A DNA stretch of 64,000 bases from Euzebyales bacterium (GTDB lineage: Bacteria > Actinomycetota > Nitriliruptoria > Euzebyales > JAHELV01): the NCBI GenBank assembly GCA_036374135.1, contig DASUUK010000088.1, forward strand, positions 1 to 64,000, in the 5' to 3' direction. A program made the position numbers and the translations under genes. Shown here piece by piece: positions 17,648-25,814 of this stretch (positions are counted from its first letter, which is position 1; each line of letters starts with the position of its first letter). The notes beneath the pieces were generated by a model. The model was not told where the DNA came from, searched no databases, and saw only the letters and a list, made by a program, of their open reading frames with translations.

Positions 17648-18486
17648 CAGCCATCCCCCAGCCGGATCGCGTCGCCGGACCGCAGGTCGAGCCGCAGCGA
17701 CGCGTCCGCGCCGCCGGCCACGATCGCGAGCCAGCCGAACGAGTCCTCCACGATGCCGAGCTCACCGGCGGCGAGGTCTGAGAAGCTGCCGACCCGGCGC
17801 ACGTCGACGGTCTCGTGGTGCGTGCCGATCCGTACCGGACGTCCGCCGTCGAGTCCCGCACGGTGCAGGTCGCCCGTGGTGACGGTCATCTGGATGTTGC
17901 CATAGCAGTCGACGTGGCGGATGGATGCGGCGATCCGTCGGTCGCTGACGTCCGCAGCGCGGCCGGGCAACCGCTGCAGGTCGTCGACGGCCAGCTCGGG
18001 GCCGAACGCCGCTGGCTCCTCGCCACGCGCGAGGTGCGCCGCCACCGGCGCGAACACGTCGCGCCCGCGGAACACCGGCGAGACCGCATCGCGGTGCCAC
18101 CGCCGCTCCGTCAACCTGTGCGCCGACCGCGCGCCACCCAGCGCGTCGGCGGCCGGCGGCAACAGACCGTTGTCCGGGCCTACCAGCAACGCGTCCCCGG
18201 CGGTGAGCACCACGCCTGGGCGCGCCTGCTCGTCGGGGTCGACGACCGCCAGGTGCACGGCAGCCGGCGCCACGGTCACGCAGTCGGCCAGCGCCGTCGC
18301 GCCGCGCCCGATGTCGAGCGCCGGCACCGTGTGCATGAGGTCGACCACCGTGGCGGTCGGAGCGATGGCAGCGATCACAGCGCGACAGATACCCGTGTAC
18401 GGATCGGTCAGGCCGAAGTCCGACAGGAAGGTGATGACTGGCGGCACGGGCGTTGGCAACCTCGGTCGTGTGGCGCGGCGACCCAT
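17647..18486 (-). CDS. S-adenosyl-L-methionine hydrolase / SAM hydroxide adenosyltransferase (DUF62)
   Basis: A 279-residue member of the family that includes fluorinases, chlorinases and SAM hydrolases. ITFLSDFGLTDPYTG at residues 18-32 contains the SAM-binding Asp (D23), and GPDNGLLPP and RGRDVFAPVAAHLA follow. Most relatives instead have VVDPGVG and HGRD; here the corresponding segments read VVDPDEQAR and RGRD, so active-site details differ. The usual reaction in the non-halogenase branch is SAM plus water to adenosine and methionine. ATG at 18486 is chosen as the conserved start. The gene sits directly upstream of the mannosyltransferase gene with a 1 nt overlap. Confidence 0.85.
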   Translation of the reverse strand: MGRRATRPRLPTPVPPVITFLSDFGLTDPYTGICRAVIAAIAPTATVVDLMHTVPALDIGRGATALADCVTVAPAAVHLAVVDPDEQARPGVVLTAGDALLVGPDNGLLPPAADALGGARSAHRLTERRWHRDAVSPVFRGRDVFAPVAAHLARGEEPAAFGPELAVDDLQRLPGRAADVSDRRIAASIRHVDCYGNIQMTVTTGDLHRAGLDGGRPVRIGTHHETVDVRRVGSFSDLAAGELGIVEDSFGWLAIVAGGADASLRLDLRSGDAIRLGDG

Positions 18487-18573
18487 TGGGCTCCGCCGGG
18501 ACAGCAACGATAGTGACAGCGTGCGGTGCCACGGCGTGCGATCGTGATCCTCTCGCACGCGTTTCGGAATTGT

Positions 18574-20274
18574 TCAGCCCGGGTGGCCGGACGTGGCACG
18601 CGTCCAGTCGTCGACGAGCGACTGCAGCGTGCGCAGCGGCACGGGCCCGCATCCGAGCACGGCGTCGTGGAACGCGGCGATGTCGAAGCCCGGTCCCAGC
18701 GTCCGTCGCGCGTGATCGCGGAGCTCGACGATGCGCAGCCGCCCCGCCATGTAGGCCAGTGCCTGGCCGGGCCATCCGATGTAGCGGTCAACCTCGTTGG
18801 CGACGTTGTTCGCCGCAAGTGGGCTGTTGTCGAGCATGAACGCGATGGCCCGGTCCCGTGACCATCCCAGTGCGTGCATGCCGGTGTCGACCACCAGCCG
18901 GCACGCCCGCCACGAGTCGAACGACAACATCCCCAGGCGGTCCAGATCGCCCGAGTACAGACCCATCTCGTCGGCGAGCCGCTCGACGTACAGGCCCCAG
19001 CCCTCGGCGTAGGCCGTCAGGTAGCGCACGCGCCGCAACGTCGGCAGATCCAGCTCGAGCGCCGTCGCGATCTGCGTGTGGTGGCCGGGGACGCTCTCGT
19101 GGAACGCCAGGACCTCGGCCTCGAACCGGGGGCGCGTCGTGGGGTCGCTGGTGTTGACGTAGTAGGTGCCCGGGCGCGTGCCGTCCAGGGTCGGAGGCTG
19201 GTAGTACGCGATCGTCGACTCGGGCGCTTCGACGTCCGGGATCGGGCGGACCTCGCAGGCGATCGTGCCGACGTCGCCGAACCAGTCGGGCATCGCCTGC
19301 TGCGCGCGCCGCAGAGACGCCGCCGCGGTCGCGTGGATCTGGTCGGCGGAGACGAACCGCAGCGCAGGATCGTCGCGCAGACGGGCGAAGATCTCGTCGA
19401 GACGGGTGGTGCCCAGCACGCGACCCCCGAGGTCGCGGTACTCGTCGGCCAGGGCGGCGATCAGCTCGAGCCCCAGCTCGTGGTAGCGCTCGGGGGTTGT
19501 CGCGGTCGTCGTGTGGACCGCGACCGCGTCACGGTACAGCTCGTCACCGCCGGGCAGGTGCACGAGCCCCACCTCGGCGTCGCGCCGGGCGGCAGGCGCG
19601 ATTTCGTCGGCGAGCACGTCCCGGTGCCGGCGCAGGGCCGGGCGGATCCTGGTGTCGACGATGTCGGCGAGCGCGGCGCGCCATCGCCCGGGGTCGCCGG
19701 TCCCCCCCGACGGTGCCCGCCGCAGCGGGTCGTCGGAGATCGGCGTGCCCAGGTAGCGGTCGAGTTGCCGGATGGTCAGGGCGACCAGCCGGGCCGCCGG
19801 GACACAGCCCGTTGCGACACCCGACCGCAGCTGGGACTCGGTCGCCTCGAGCCAGTCGGGGATCCGCCCACATCGCGTCAGGTGGTCGCGCGCCTGCTCG
19901 GGATTGGTGAGCGCCACCTTCGGGAGGGTGGCCAGCAGCGCTGACACGGGGCTGCCGATCCCCGCGCCCGACGCGATCGGGCCCGCAGCGGTGCGTACGT
20001 ACCTGTCGTCCAGCTCGTGGCGGGCCTGGGCGATCGTGTGGCGCGCGACGTCGGCGGTGACCCGCTCGTCGCGTGTCAGCACCCGATCGTCCAGCGCCGC
20101 CACACGGTCGTCCAGCCGTCCGAGCGCTTCGCGCGCGGCCGCACGCCCGGCGGGTGACACGTCGGGGAGCATCGCGTCGAAGCGGCGATCACCGAGCACG
20201 CTCGCCTCCAACGGCGACAGCGCCATGACCGTGTCGTGGACCTCGTCGGCGAGCTGGTGCATCCCGGACGTCAT
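18574..20274 (-). CDS. DUF885 family protein, putative zinc metallohydrolase
   Basis: A 566-residue, mostly helical protein of the DUF885 family. The probable metal site is AFHESVPGHHTQ with H392-E393 and H398, the HExxPGH variant of a zinc-peptidase motif, and a further acidic ligand is likely in YAEGWGLYVE. Members have been linked to peptidase activity but few are characterised, so substrate is unknown. No signal peptide is visible, which suggests it is cytoplasmic. ATG at 20274 is at the conserved start; it lies 20 nt downstream of the second molybdopterin gene on the same strand. Confidence 0.85.
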   Translation of the reverse strand: MTSGMHQLADEVHDTVMALSPLEASVLGDRRFDAMLPDVSPAGRAAAREALGRLDDRVAALDDRVLTRDERVTADVARHTIAQARHELDDRYVRTAAGPIASGAGIGSPVSALLATLPKVALTNPEQARDHLTRCGRIPDWLEATESQLRSGVATGCVPAARLVALTIRQLDRYLGTPISDDPLRRAPSGGTGDPGRWRAALADIVDTRIRPALRRHRDVLADEIAPAARRDAEVGLVHLPGGDELYRDAVAVHTTTATTPERYHELGLELIAALADEYRDLGGRVLGTTRLDEIFARLRDDPALRFVSADQIHATAAASLRRAQQAMPDWFGDVGTIACEVRPIPDVEAPESTIAYYQPPTLDGTRPGTYYVNTSDPTTRPRFEAEVLAFHESVPGHHTQIATALELDLPTLRRVRYLTAYAEGWGLYVERLADEMGLYSGDLDRLGMLSFDSWRACRLVVDTGMHALGWSRDRAIAFMLDNSPLAANNVANEVDRYIGWPGQALAYMAGRLRIVELRDHARRTLGPGFDIAAFHDAVLGCGPVPLRTLQSLVDDWTRATSGHPG

Positions 20275-20294
20275 CGCAGGAGCATACGGGTCGC

Positions 20295-21293
20295 TCACTG
20301 CAGCGGGAACGGCGGTTGGCGCCACGGTGCGACGTCGTCGACGGTGATGGCCGAGACCCACTTGACCCACCAGAAGCCGCGGCGGCCCGGCGCGACCAAC
20401 CGCGCGGGCGCCCCATGTCCCGTCGACAGCGGAGCACCGGCCACCGCGACGGCCAGCAGCAGGTCGGCGGCGGCCGGGAGCGGGAACACCCGGCTGTAGC
20501 CGGTGGCCGACGTCACCACGATCCGCCGCCCCGGCCTGGGGTCGACGAGCGCGGTCAGCGGCACACCGGTCCAGGTCTGCTCGGCGTACCACCCGCCGGT
20601 GCAATCGAGCACGGCCCGGCGATCGACCTGGTCGTGTGCGCGCAACGCATCGAGCGTCAACCGGCGGACGGCGTGGTCCTGCGACACGGCCAGGGTCCAG
20701 CTCGATGGGTCGATGACCGGCACGTCGTCGAACAGCCACTGCGTGACCGGCATGCGCGCCGGGTCGTCCGTGCCCCGCTCGTGCGACCCGGTGAACCGCC
20801 GGACCGGCCGGTTGCCCAGCCGGTACAGGCCGTCGGCGGTCAGCCAGGTGGCGGCGGCCCCGACCGTAACCGTCCCGGCACGCAGCAGTGATCGGCGGTC
20901 GAGGTCGGTCCGTCGTGGCTGTACGGGGTGTGCCACGACGTGCCACACCACCAGCGGCAGTGCGGCCAGGGCTGCGCCGACGTGCACCTGCATGAACGTC
21001 AGACCGCCGGGTGGACGACCGCCCGCGGCATGCAGGACACCGGTTACGACCGTGACCACGATCACAATCGACAGGCCGACGCCCGGCCACCGTGAGATCC
21101 GGCGGCGGCGCAGGCCCCGGCGCGCGATTCGCTGCTTCCACGGCGTCAGCACCACCACCGCCAGGCCGGCCACGCCGTGCGCGATCACCACCGGACCCCC
21201 TGCGGCGCTGCCGATCGCGAACGCCGCCCACCCCGTCACCGTCGCCACGACGAGTGCGAGAAGGAGCCCGAGGTTCGTTCGGCGGCCGGACAT
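20295..21293 (-). CDS. Molybdopterin-dependent oxidoreductase with N-terminal membrane helices
   Basis: A 332-residue protein related in plan to the gene at 15048 but shorter. About four helices lie in residues 8-125, with His residues at HGVAG, HVGAAL and WHVVAHP suggestive of haem ligands, then the helix of LLRAGTVTVGAAATW. The C-terminal sulfite-oxidase-like module has the putative Mo-ligand cysteine in VLDCTGGWYAEQTW and ends with GRRGFWWVKWV. It may be an electron-transfer oxidoreductase facing outside. The ATG at 21293 has no strong ribosome site; 147 bp separate it from the divergent zwf gene. Confidence 0.8.
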   Translation of the reverse strand: MSGRRTNLGLLLALVVATVTGWAAFAIGSAAGGPVVIAHGVAGLAVVVLTPWKQRIARRGLRRRRISRWPGVGLSIVIVVTVVTGVLHAAGGRPPGGLTFMQVHVGAALAALPLVVWHVVAHPVQPRRTDLDRRSLLRAGTVTVGAAATWLTADGLYRLGNRPVRRFTGSHERGTDDPARMPVTQWLFDDVPVIDPSSWTLAVSQDHAVRRLTLDALRAHDQVDRRAVLDCTGGWYAEQTWTGVPLTALVDPRPGRRIVVTSATGYSRVFPLPAAADLLLAVAVAGAPLSTGHGAPARLVAPGRRGFWWVKWVSAITVDDVAPWRQPPFPLQ

Positions 21294-21440
21294 CGCTGTG
21301 GGACCGAGCCTATGGCCCCCAACCGATCGCAGGCACCCGCGGAACGCGTGTGTCAAGATTCGCGACCCGACCCGGGTCCGCATGTGGTGGTCGGCGATGC
21401 ACGCGGGTAGGAACGCCGTGCCCCTGTCGAAGAGGTCGCC

Positions 21441-22883
21441 ATGGATCAGCCACGCACGCCCCCTGACACGCTGCTGGTCGTCTTCGGAGCCAACGGAGAT
21501 CTGTCCAAGCGCAAGCTGTTGCCGGCGCTGTACAACCTGGACGCGGAGGGCCTGCTCCCGCGCGAGTGGCGCGTGCTGGGCACAGCGCGCAGCGAGGTCA
21601 GTGACGAGGACTTCCGCGAGATCGCCCGCGACGCGATCACCGAGCACGAGCGATGCTCGTTCGACGAGGACAGCTTCGCGCGGTTCGCCGACCGGCTGCA
21701 CTTCGTGTCGACGGACTTCCGACCTGGCGACACGCAGGTGCTGTCGGAGGCGATCGCCGACGTGGTGCGCCGGTTCAAGGACGATCCGCAGCCGCTGTTC
21801 TACCTGTCCACGCCGCCGAGCACGTTCGGACCGATCACCGCCGGCATCGGGGAGGCCGGCCTCGCCAAGGACGCCCGCGTCGTCTTCGAGAAGCCGTTCG
21901 GTACCGATCCCGCGAGCTTCAGCGAACTCGACGACACGGTGCGCAGCGTGCTGCGTGAGGACCAGGCGTACCGGATCGACCACTTCCTGGGCAAGGAGAT
22001 GGTGCAGAACCTGTTCGCGTTCCGCTTCGCCAACGGTGCGTTCGAGGCCATGTGGAACCGTGCGCACATCGATCACGTGCAGATCGACGTCCCCGAGGAC
22101 CTCGGCGTCGACAACCGCGTCGCGTTCTACGACCAGACTGGAGCGATCCGCGACATGGTGGTGACCCACCTGTTCCAGGTGCTGTCGATCGTCGCCATGG
22201 AACCGCCGGTCCGGCTGCGATCGGGCCCGCTGACGCACGAGAAGTTCAAGGTCTTCGACTCGATGCGGTCCGTGGCGGCCGACGACGTGGTGATCGGCCA
22301 GTACGACGGGTACCGGGATCTGGACGGCGTCGCCGAGCGGTCGGAGACCGACACCTTCGTGGCCGCGCGGATCCACATCGACAACTGGCGCTGGGACGGC
22401 GTGCCGTTCTTCCTGCGCACCGGCAAGGCCATGGCCGACAAGCAGCAACTGGTCACGTTGGCGTTCCGACGGCCGCCGGCCACGATGTTCCCAGAGGTGC
22501 CCGACAGCGGGCTCGAACGGGACCACCTCACGTTCGACCTGTCCGGCGGCGGCGCGGGCTTCAGCTTCCTCGCCAAGCTGCCCGGCCCGGCCCTCAAGCT
22601 CGGCCGCACCAACATGCGCTTCACCTACGGCGAGACCGGTACCCAGCTGATCGGGCCGTACGAACGACTGATCCACGACGCGCTGCTGGGTGACCGCACG
22701 TTGTTCACCCGCACCGACGGCATCGCCCGCACCTGGGAGCTCGTCGAGCCGATCCTGGACCTCGGCCACCCCGCGCCGTATCCCCAGGGCTCGTGGGGAC
22801 CGGAGGCCGCCAGCGAGCTGATCGCCCCACGCCTGTGGCACCTGCCGCAGGATCCCGAACGCTTCAGCCTGCCGGCCATCTGA
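21441..22883 (+). CDS. zwf: Glucose-6-phosphate 1-dehydrogenase
   Basis: A 480-residue cytoplasmic enzyme that oxidises glucose 6-phosphate to 6-phosphogluconolactone with NADP or NAD. The coenzyme loop GANGDLSKRKLLPAL is at residues 17-31, and RIDHFLGKE at 178-186 is the substrate-binding signature with catalytic His nearby. Length is typical. The ATG at 21441 is preceded by GAAGAGG within 15 nt. It leads an operon with a DoxX-like gene (6 nt gap) and gnd, giving two of the three oxidative pentose phosphate enzymes; pgl is at 11938. Confidence 0.96.
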   Translation: MDQPRTPPDTLLVVFGANGDLSKRKLLPALYNLDAEGLLPREWRVLGTARSEVSDEDFREIARDAITEHERCSFDEDSFARFADRLHFVSTDFRPGDTQVLSEAIADVVRRFKDDPQPLFYLSTPPSTFGPITAGIGEAGLAKDARVVFEKPFGTDPASFSELDDTVRSVLREDQAYRIDHFLGKEMVQNLFAFRFANGAFEAMWNRAHIDHVQIDVPEDLGVDNRVAFYDQTGAIRDMVVTHLFQVLSIVAMEPPVRLRSGPLTHEKFKVFDSMRSVAADDVVIGQYDGYRDLDGVAERSETDTFVAARIHIDNWRWDGVPFFLRTGKAMADKQQLVTLAFRRPPATMFPEVPDSGLERDHLTFDLSGGGAGFSFLAKLPGPALKLGRTNMRFTYGETGTQLIGPYERLIHDALLGDRTLFTRTDGIARTWELVEPILDLGHPAPYPQGSWGPEAASELIAPRLWHLPQDPERFSLPAI

Positions 22884-22889
22884 CCGCCC

Positions 22890-23294
22890 ATGGCCGCGAC
22901 CGGCACGTCGGACCGCTCCCGCCTGCTGCTGGCGGCGTTCCTCGCCGCGACCGGTGTCAGCCACATCGTGTGGCCGACACCGTTCGAGCGGCTGATCCCG
23001 CGGTGGTTGCCCGGCTCCCCGTTGGTGTGGAACCAGGTCGCGACCGCAGCGGAGCTGGGGTCCGCCGCCCTGCTGGCGTTCCGGCGGTCCGCAAGGCTCG
23101 GCGGCATCGCGGCCTTCGCCACGTTCGCCGGGGTGTGGGTCGCCAACATCCAGGCGGCACTCGACGGTGGCTACCGGGCCTTCCCCGACTGGCTGGGCAG
23201 CGAGGCCGTCGCCTGGGTACGTGTTCCCCTGCAGGTGCCACTGCTGTGGTGGGCGGCGAAGATCGCCCGCCGCCCCGACGAACCGGAGACGTGA
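22890..23294 (+). CDS. DoxX-like small membrane protein
   Basis: A 134-residue protein with about four helices (LLLAAFLAATGVSHIV, ATAAELGSAALLAF, GGIAAFATFAGVWVAN, VAWVRVPLQVPLLWW). The motif TGVSHIVWPTPFERLIPRWLP followed by an ELGSA helix fits the DoxX-like family of small redox-associated membrane proteins. Function is not known. It is squeezed between zwf and gnd with a 6 nt gap and a 1 nt overlap, so expression follows theirs; a link to redox state through NADPH is possible but not shown. Confidence 0.8.
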   Translation: MAATGTSDRSRLLLAAFLAATGVSHIVWPTPFERLIPRWLPGSPLVWNQVATAAELGSAALLAFRRSARLGGIAAFATFAGVWVANIQAALDGGYRAFPDWLGSEAVAWVRVPLQVPLLWWAAKIARRPDEPET

Positions 23295-24730
23295 TGACCG
23301 ACGCAGCGCAGATCGGCGTCATCGGCATGGCCGTGATGGGCCAGAACCTGGCGCGAAACATCGCCAGTCGCGACATCGGCGTGGCGGTGTACAACCGCAC
23401 GACCGAGCGGATGACGACGTTCGTCGAGGAGCACGGCGGCGAGGGCCCGATCGTCGGCGCCGAGACGATCGACGACCTGCTCGGCGCGGTCGAGCGACCA
23501 CGACGGCTGCTGCTCATGGTCAAGGCGGGGTCGGGAACCGATGCCGTCATCGACGAGCTGACACCACTGCTCGACGAAGGCGACATCGTCATCGACGGTG
23601 GCAATGCGCACTTCGCGGACACGCGCCGTCGGGAGCGCGATCTGACGGAGCGCGGCCTGCGCTTCATCGGCACGGGCATCTCCGGCGGGGAGGAGGGCGC
23701 GCTGCACGGCCCGAGCATCATGCCCGGCGGACGCGCCGACGCATACGACGAGGTCGGTGGCATCCTCGAGACGATCGCGGCGCAGGTCGACGGCACGCCG
23801 TGCTGCACGTACCTGGGACCCGACGGCGCCGGTCACTACGTCAAGATGGTGCACAACGGCATCGAGTACGCCGACATGCAGCTGATCGCCGAGTGCTACG
23901 ACCTGCTGCGACACGGCGCCGGCATGGGCACCGACGAGCTCGCCCAGGTGTTCACGGAGTGGAACGCGGGCGATCTCGAGTCCTTCCTGATCGAGATCAC
24001 GGCCGACATCCTGGGTACGGTGGACCCGCGCACCGGCGAGCCGATGGTCGACGTGATCCTCGACGAGGCCGCGCAGAAGGGCACGGGCCGGTGGACCGCC
24101 CAGCTGGCGCTCGAGCTGGGTGTGCCGTCCACAGCCATCACCGAGGCCGTGTACTCACGGGTCGTGTCGTCGCGCAAGGACGAGCGCAGCGCGGCGTCGG
24201 CGATCCTCTCGGGTCCGACGCCGGGCGGCGGCATCGCGCGCGACGGGCTGGTGGACGATGTCCGCGCCGCGCTGTACGCCGCGAAGATCGTCGCGTACGC
24301 GCAGGGCTTCGAGCAGCTCGCCGCCGCGTCGGCCGAGTACGACTGGGAGCTCGACCTCGGCGACATCGCGACCATCTGGCGGGGCGGCTGCATCATCCGG
24401 GCGAAGTTCCTGGACCGCATCAAGCAGGCGTTCGACGAGGACACCGGCCTGGACAACCTGTTGCTCGCCGACTACTTCCGTGACGGGGTCGCCGAGGGGC
24501 AGGCCGCCTGGCGGCGCGTCGTGACGGCCGCGCTCGACCATGGCCTCGCGGTGCCGGCGTTGGCGTCGGCGCTCAGCTACTACGACGGCGTGCGCCGCGA
24601 GCGGCTCCCGGCCAACCTGATCCAGGCGCAGCGGGACTACTTCGGCGCCCACACCTACCGCCGCACCGACGACGACGGGTCCTACCACCTGCGCTGGACC
24701 GGCGACGGGTCCGAAGAGTCCAGGCCCTGA
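23294..24730 (+). CDS. gnd: 6-phosphogluconate dehydrogenase (decarboxylating)
   Basis: A 478-residue enzyme converting 6-phosphogluconate to ribulose 5-phosphate with CO2 and NADPH. The coenzyme motif IGVIGMAVMGQNLARN is at residues 7-22; GTGISGGEEGALHGPSIMPG, VKMVHNGIEYADMQ with the catalytic Lys, and the C-terminal NLIQAQRDYFGAHTY are all intact. Its length matches long-form Gnd rather than the short NAD-type. The ATG at 23294 overlaps the upstream stop by 1 nt. A potential hairpin begins at the stop codon. Confidence 0.96.
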   Translation: MTDAAQIGVIGMAVMGQNLARNIASRDIGVAVYNRTTERMTTFVEEHGGEGPIVGAETIDDLLGAVERPRRLLLMVKAGSGTDAVIDELTPLLDEGDIVIDGGNAHFADTRRRERDLTERGLRFIGTGISGGEEGALHGPSIMPGGRADAYDEVGGILETIAAQVDGTPCCTYLGPDGAGHYVKMVHNGIEYADMQLIAECYDLLRHGAGMGTDELAQVFTEWNAGDLESFLIEITADILGTVDPRTGEPMVDVILDEAAQKGTGRWTAQLALELGVPSTAITEAVYSRVVSSRKDERSAASAILSGPTPGGGIARDGLVDDVRAALYAAKIVAYAQGFEQLAAASAEYDWELDLGDIATIWRGGCIIRAKFLDRIKQAFDEDTGLDNLLLADYFRDGVAEGQAAWRRVVTAALDHGLAVPALASALSYYDGVRRERLPANLIQAQRDYFGAHTYRRTDDDGSYHLRWTGDGSEESRP

Positions 24731-24923
24731 CGCCACCGGCAACGTCCGGGACGGCGTCGCCCCGGTGCCCGAGCGGCGCGCAACCGTCGGCGCCGACGAC
24801 CGCGTCCGGCCCGAACCCGACCACGTGCGCCCAGTCGGCGAGCAGCGCGTTGCTCCTGCGCCCACCGATGTGCAGCGCGGCTGTAGACCGGTGTGCCGAC
24901 ACCTCGGTGAACCGCAGCGTCAC
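24573..24923 (-). CDS. Possible hypothetical ORF, tail overlapping gnd
   Basis: A frame starting at GTG 24923 (VTLRFTEVSAHRSTAAL) has coding-like codon use for its first 68 codons, then becomes Arg-rich where it runs antisense to the end of gnd, stopping at 24573. The GTG overlaps the stop of a 15-codon ORF in a GTGA arrangement. Either it is a coupled second ORF, or the two belong to one gene broken by a frameshift. I recognise no family; the overlap with gnd is a reason for caution. Confidence 0.3.
   Translation of the reverse strand: MTLRFTEVSAHRSTAALHIGGRRSNALLADWAHVVGFGPDAVVGADGCAPLGHRGDAVPDVAGGVRAWTLRTRRRSSAGGRTRRRRCGGRCGRRSSPAAPGSGWPGAARGARRRSS
24729..24758 (+). terminator. Possible stem-loop at the end of the zwf-gnd operon
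   Basis: GACGCC (24729-24734) and GGCGTC (24753-24758) are perfect complements separated by 18 nt that can fold further (CCGG repeats). There is no U-run, so intrinsic termination would be inefficient by enterobacterial rules, though actinobacterial terminators often lack one. It also overlaps the 3' part of the possible leftward ORF. Confidence 0.25.
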
Positions 24924-24967
24924 TCGGACGTCTCCAGCTGGGCCCGGAACGCCTCGACCCAGTCCAT
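24920..24967 (-). CDS. Possible 15-residue ORF (MDWVEAFRAQLETSE)
   Basis: ATG at 24967 has GGGAG upstream and opens a very short frame with strong G/C third positions that ends in TGA at 24920-24922, overlapping a GTG start. This could be a leader peptide, or the N-terminus of the next frame joined by a -1 shift at GAG-TGA. No similarity is recognised. Confidence 0.25.
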   Translation of the reverse strand: MDWVEAFRAQLETSE

Positions 24968-25255
24968 GCTCGCTCCCGGGCGCGACGGGCTCACGACAAA
25001 CGTTACCGACCCGGACCACGGTCCCGCCAGGGGCAACTCGCTCCGGACGGTCCGACGCGACCACCCGAAAAGCTGGCCATCCGGACATCGGCCTGCGCTG
25101 ACAGGCGGCTGACCTGCAGATTCGCGACACCCGCCGCCGACGCCGTGCGGCGCACGCGGATGAATCACGGACCGACTTCCCGCTCGGACAGGCCCGGCGA
25201 CCGCCTGCGCGGGGCACCCGGCGCCATGCTTGTCCGACGACGCCGGTCCCCGACC
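24968..25255. other. Non-coding stretch upstream of the CAP-domain gene
   Basis: No convincing gene is seen. It contains imperfect inverted repeats (GGACC-AC-GGTCC around 25015; CCGGACGGTCCG around 25052) and AT-richer spots near 25000 and 25068 that could be promoter elements for the divergent units. No clear -35/-10 pair can be named. Confidence 0.3.
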
Positions 25256-25789
25256 ATGAGGGCGACGATGATCCAGCAGTCACGTCGACGCCGCGCCCGC
25301 GCCGCGGGCGTGCTGCTCGGCGTGCTCGTGGTCGTCGCGGTGATCGTCGTCCGCGAGAGCGCACCTGCCGGACCCGGTGGTCGCGCTCGCGCGGCGACAT
25401 CGGCCGGTGACGCCGCGACCTCGCTGGACCCACGCACCGAGCCGATCTTCGTGGCGCTCAACGCCGACCGCGCGGACGCGGGACTCGCAGAGCTGACGCT
25501 CGACGCGGAGCTGTCGACGACAGCCGCAACCGACGCCTGCGCGATCGCTCGTGGCGACGTGCCGCTCAGCGGTGACGAGCACCGGATGGCGACGGCCGGC
25601 GCCGACAGCGAGAACACGGGACTGATGATCGACGACGACATCGCATCGGGCGCGCAGCGGATGCACGAGTGGTGGGCCACCACCAGGCGCCACCGGATCA
25701 TCCGCATGGATCCCGCCGTGGTCCGATACGGCGTCGGTGCATGCGCCGGGGTGGATCGCACATATTACGTGGAGCGGTTCGCGCAGTAG
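25256..25789 (+). CDS. Secreted CAP/SCP-domain protein
   Basis: A 177-residue protein with a basic N-terminus and a single hydrophobic segment (AAGVLLGVLVVVAVIVV, about residues 17-33), so it is exported or membrane-anchored. The mature part has CAP-domain traits: FVALNADRADAGLAELTLDAEL, an ENTG like the GEN motif, and MHEWWATTRRHRIIR where the HR lies in the last conserved block; YGVGACAG follows. CAP proteins in bacteria are extracellular and of mostly unknown function. ATG at 25256 was chosen to give a normal signal anchor; ATG at 25268 is possible. Confidence 0.8.
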   Translation: MRATMIQQSRRRRARAAGVLLGVLVVVAVIVVRESAPAGPGGRARAATSAGDAATSLDPRTEPIFVALNADRADAGLAELTLDAELSTTAATDACAIARGDVPLSGDEHRMATAGADSENTGLMIDDDIASGAQRMHEWWATTRRHRIIRMDPAVVRYGVGACAGVDRTYYVERFAQ

Positions 25790-25814
25790 CAACGCATCGA
25801 GCAAGGGGTCACGG

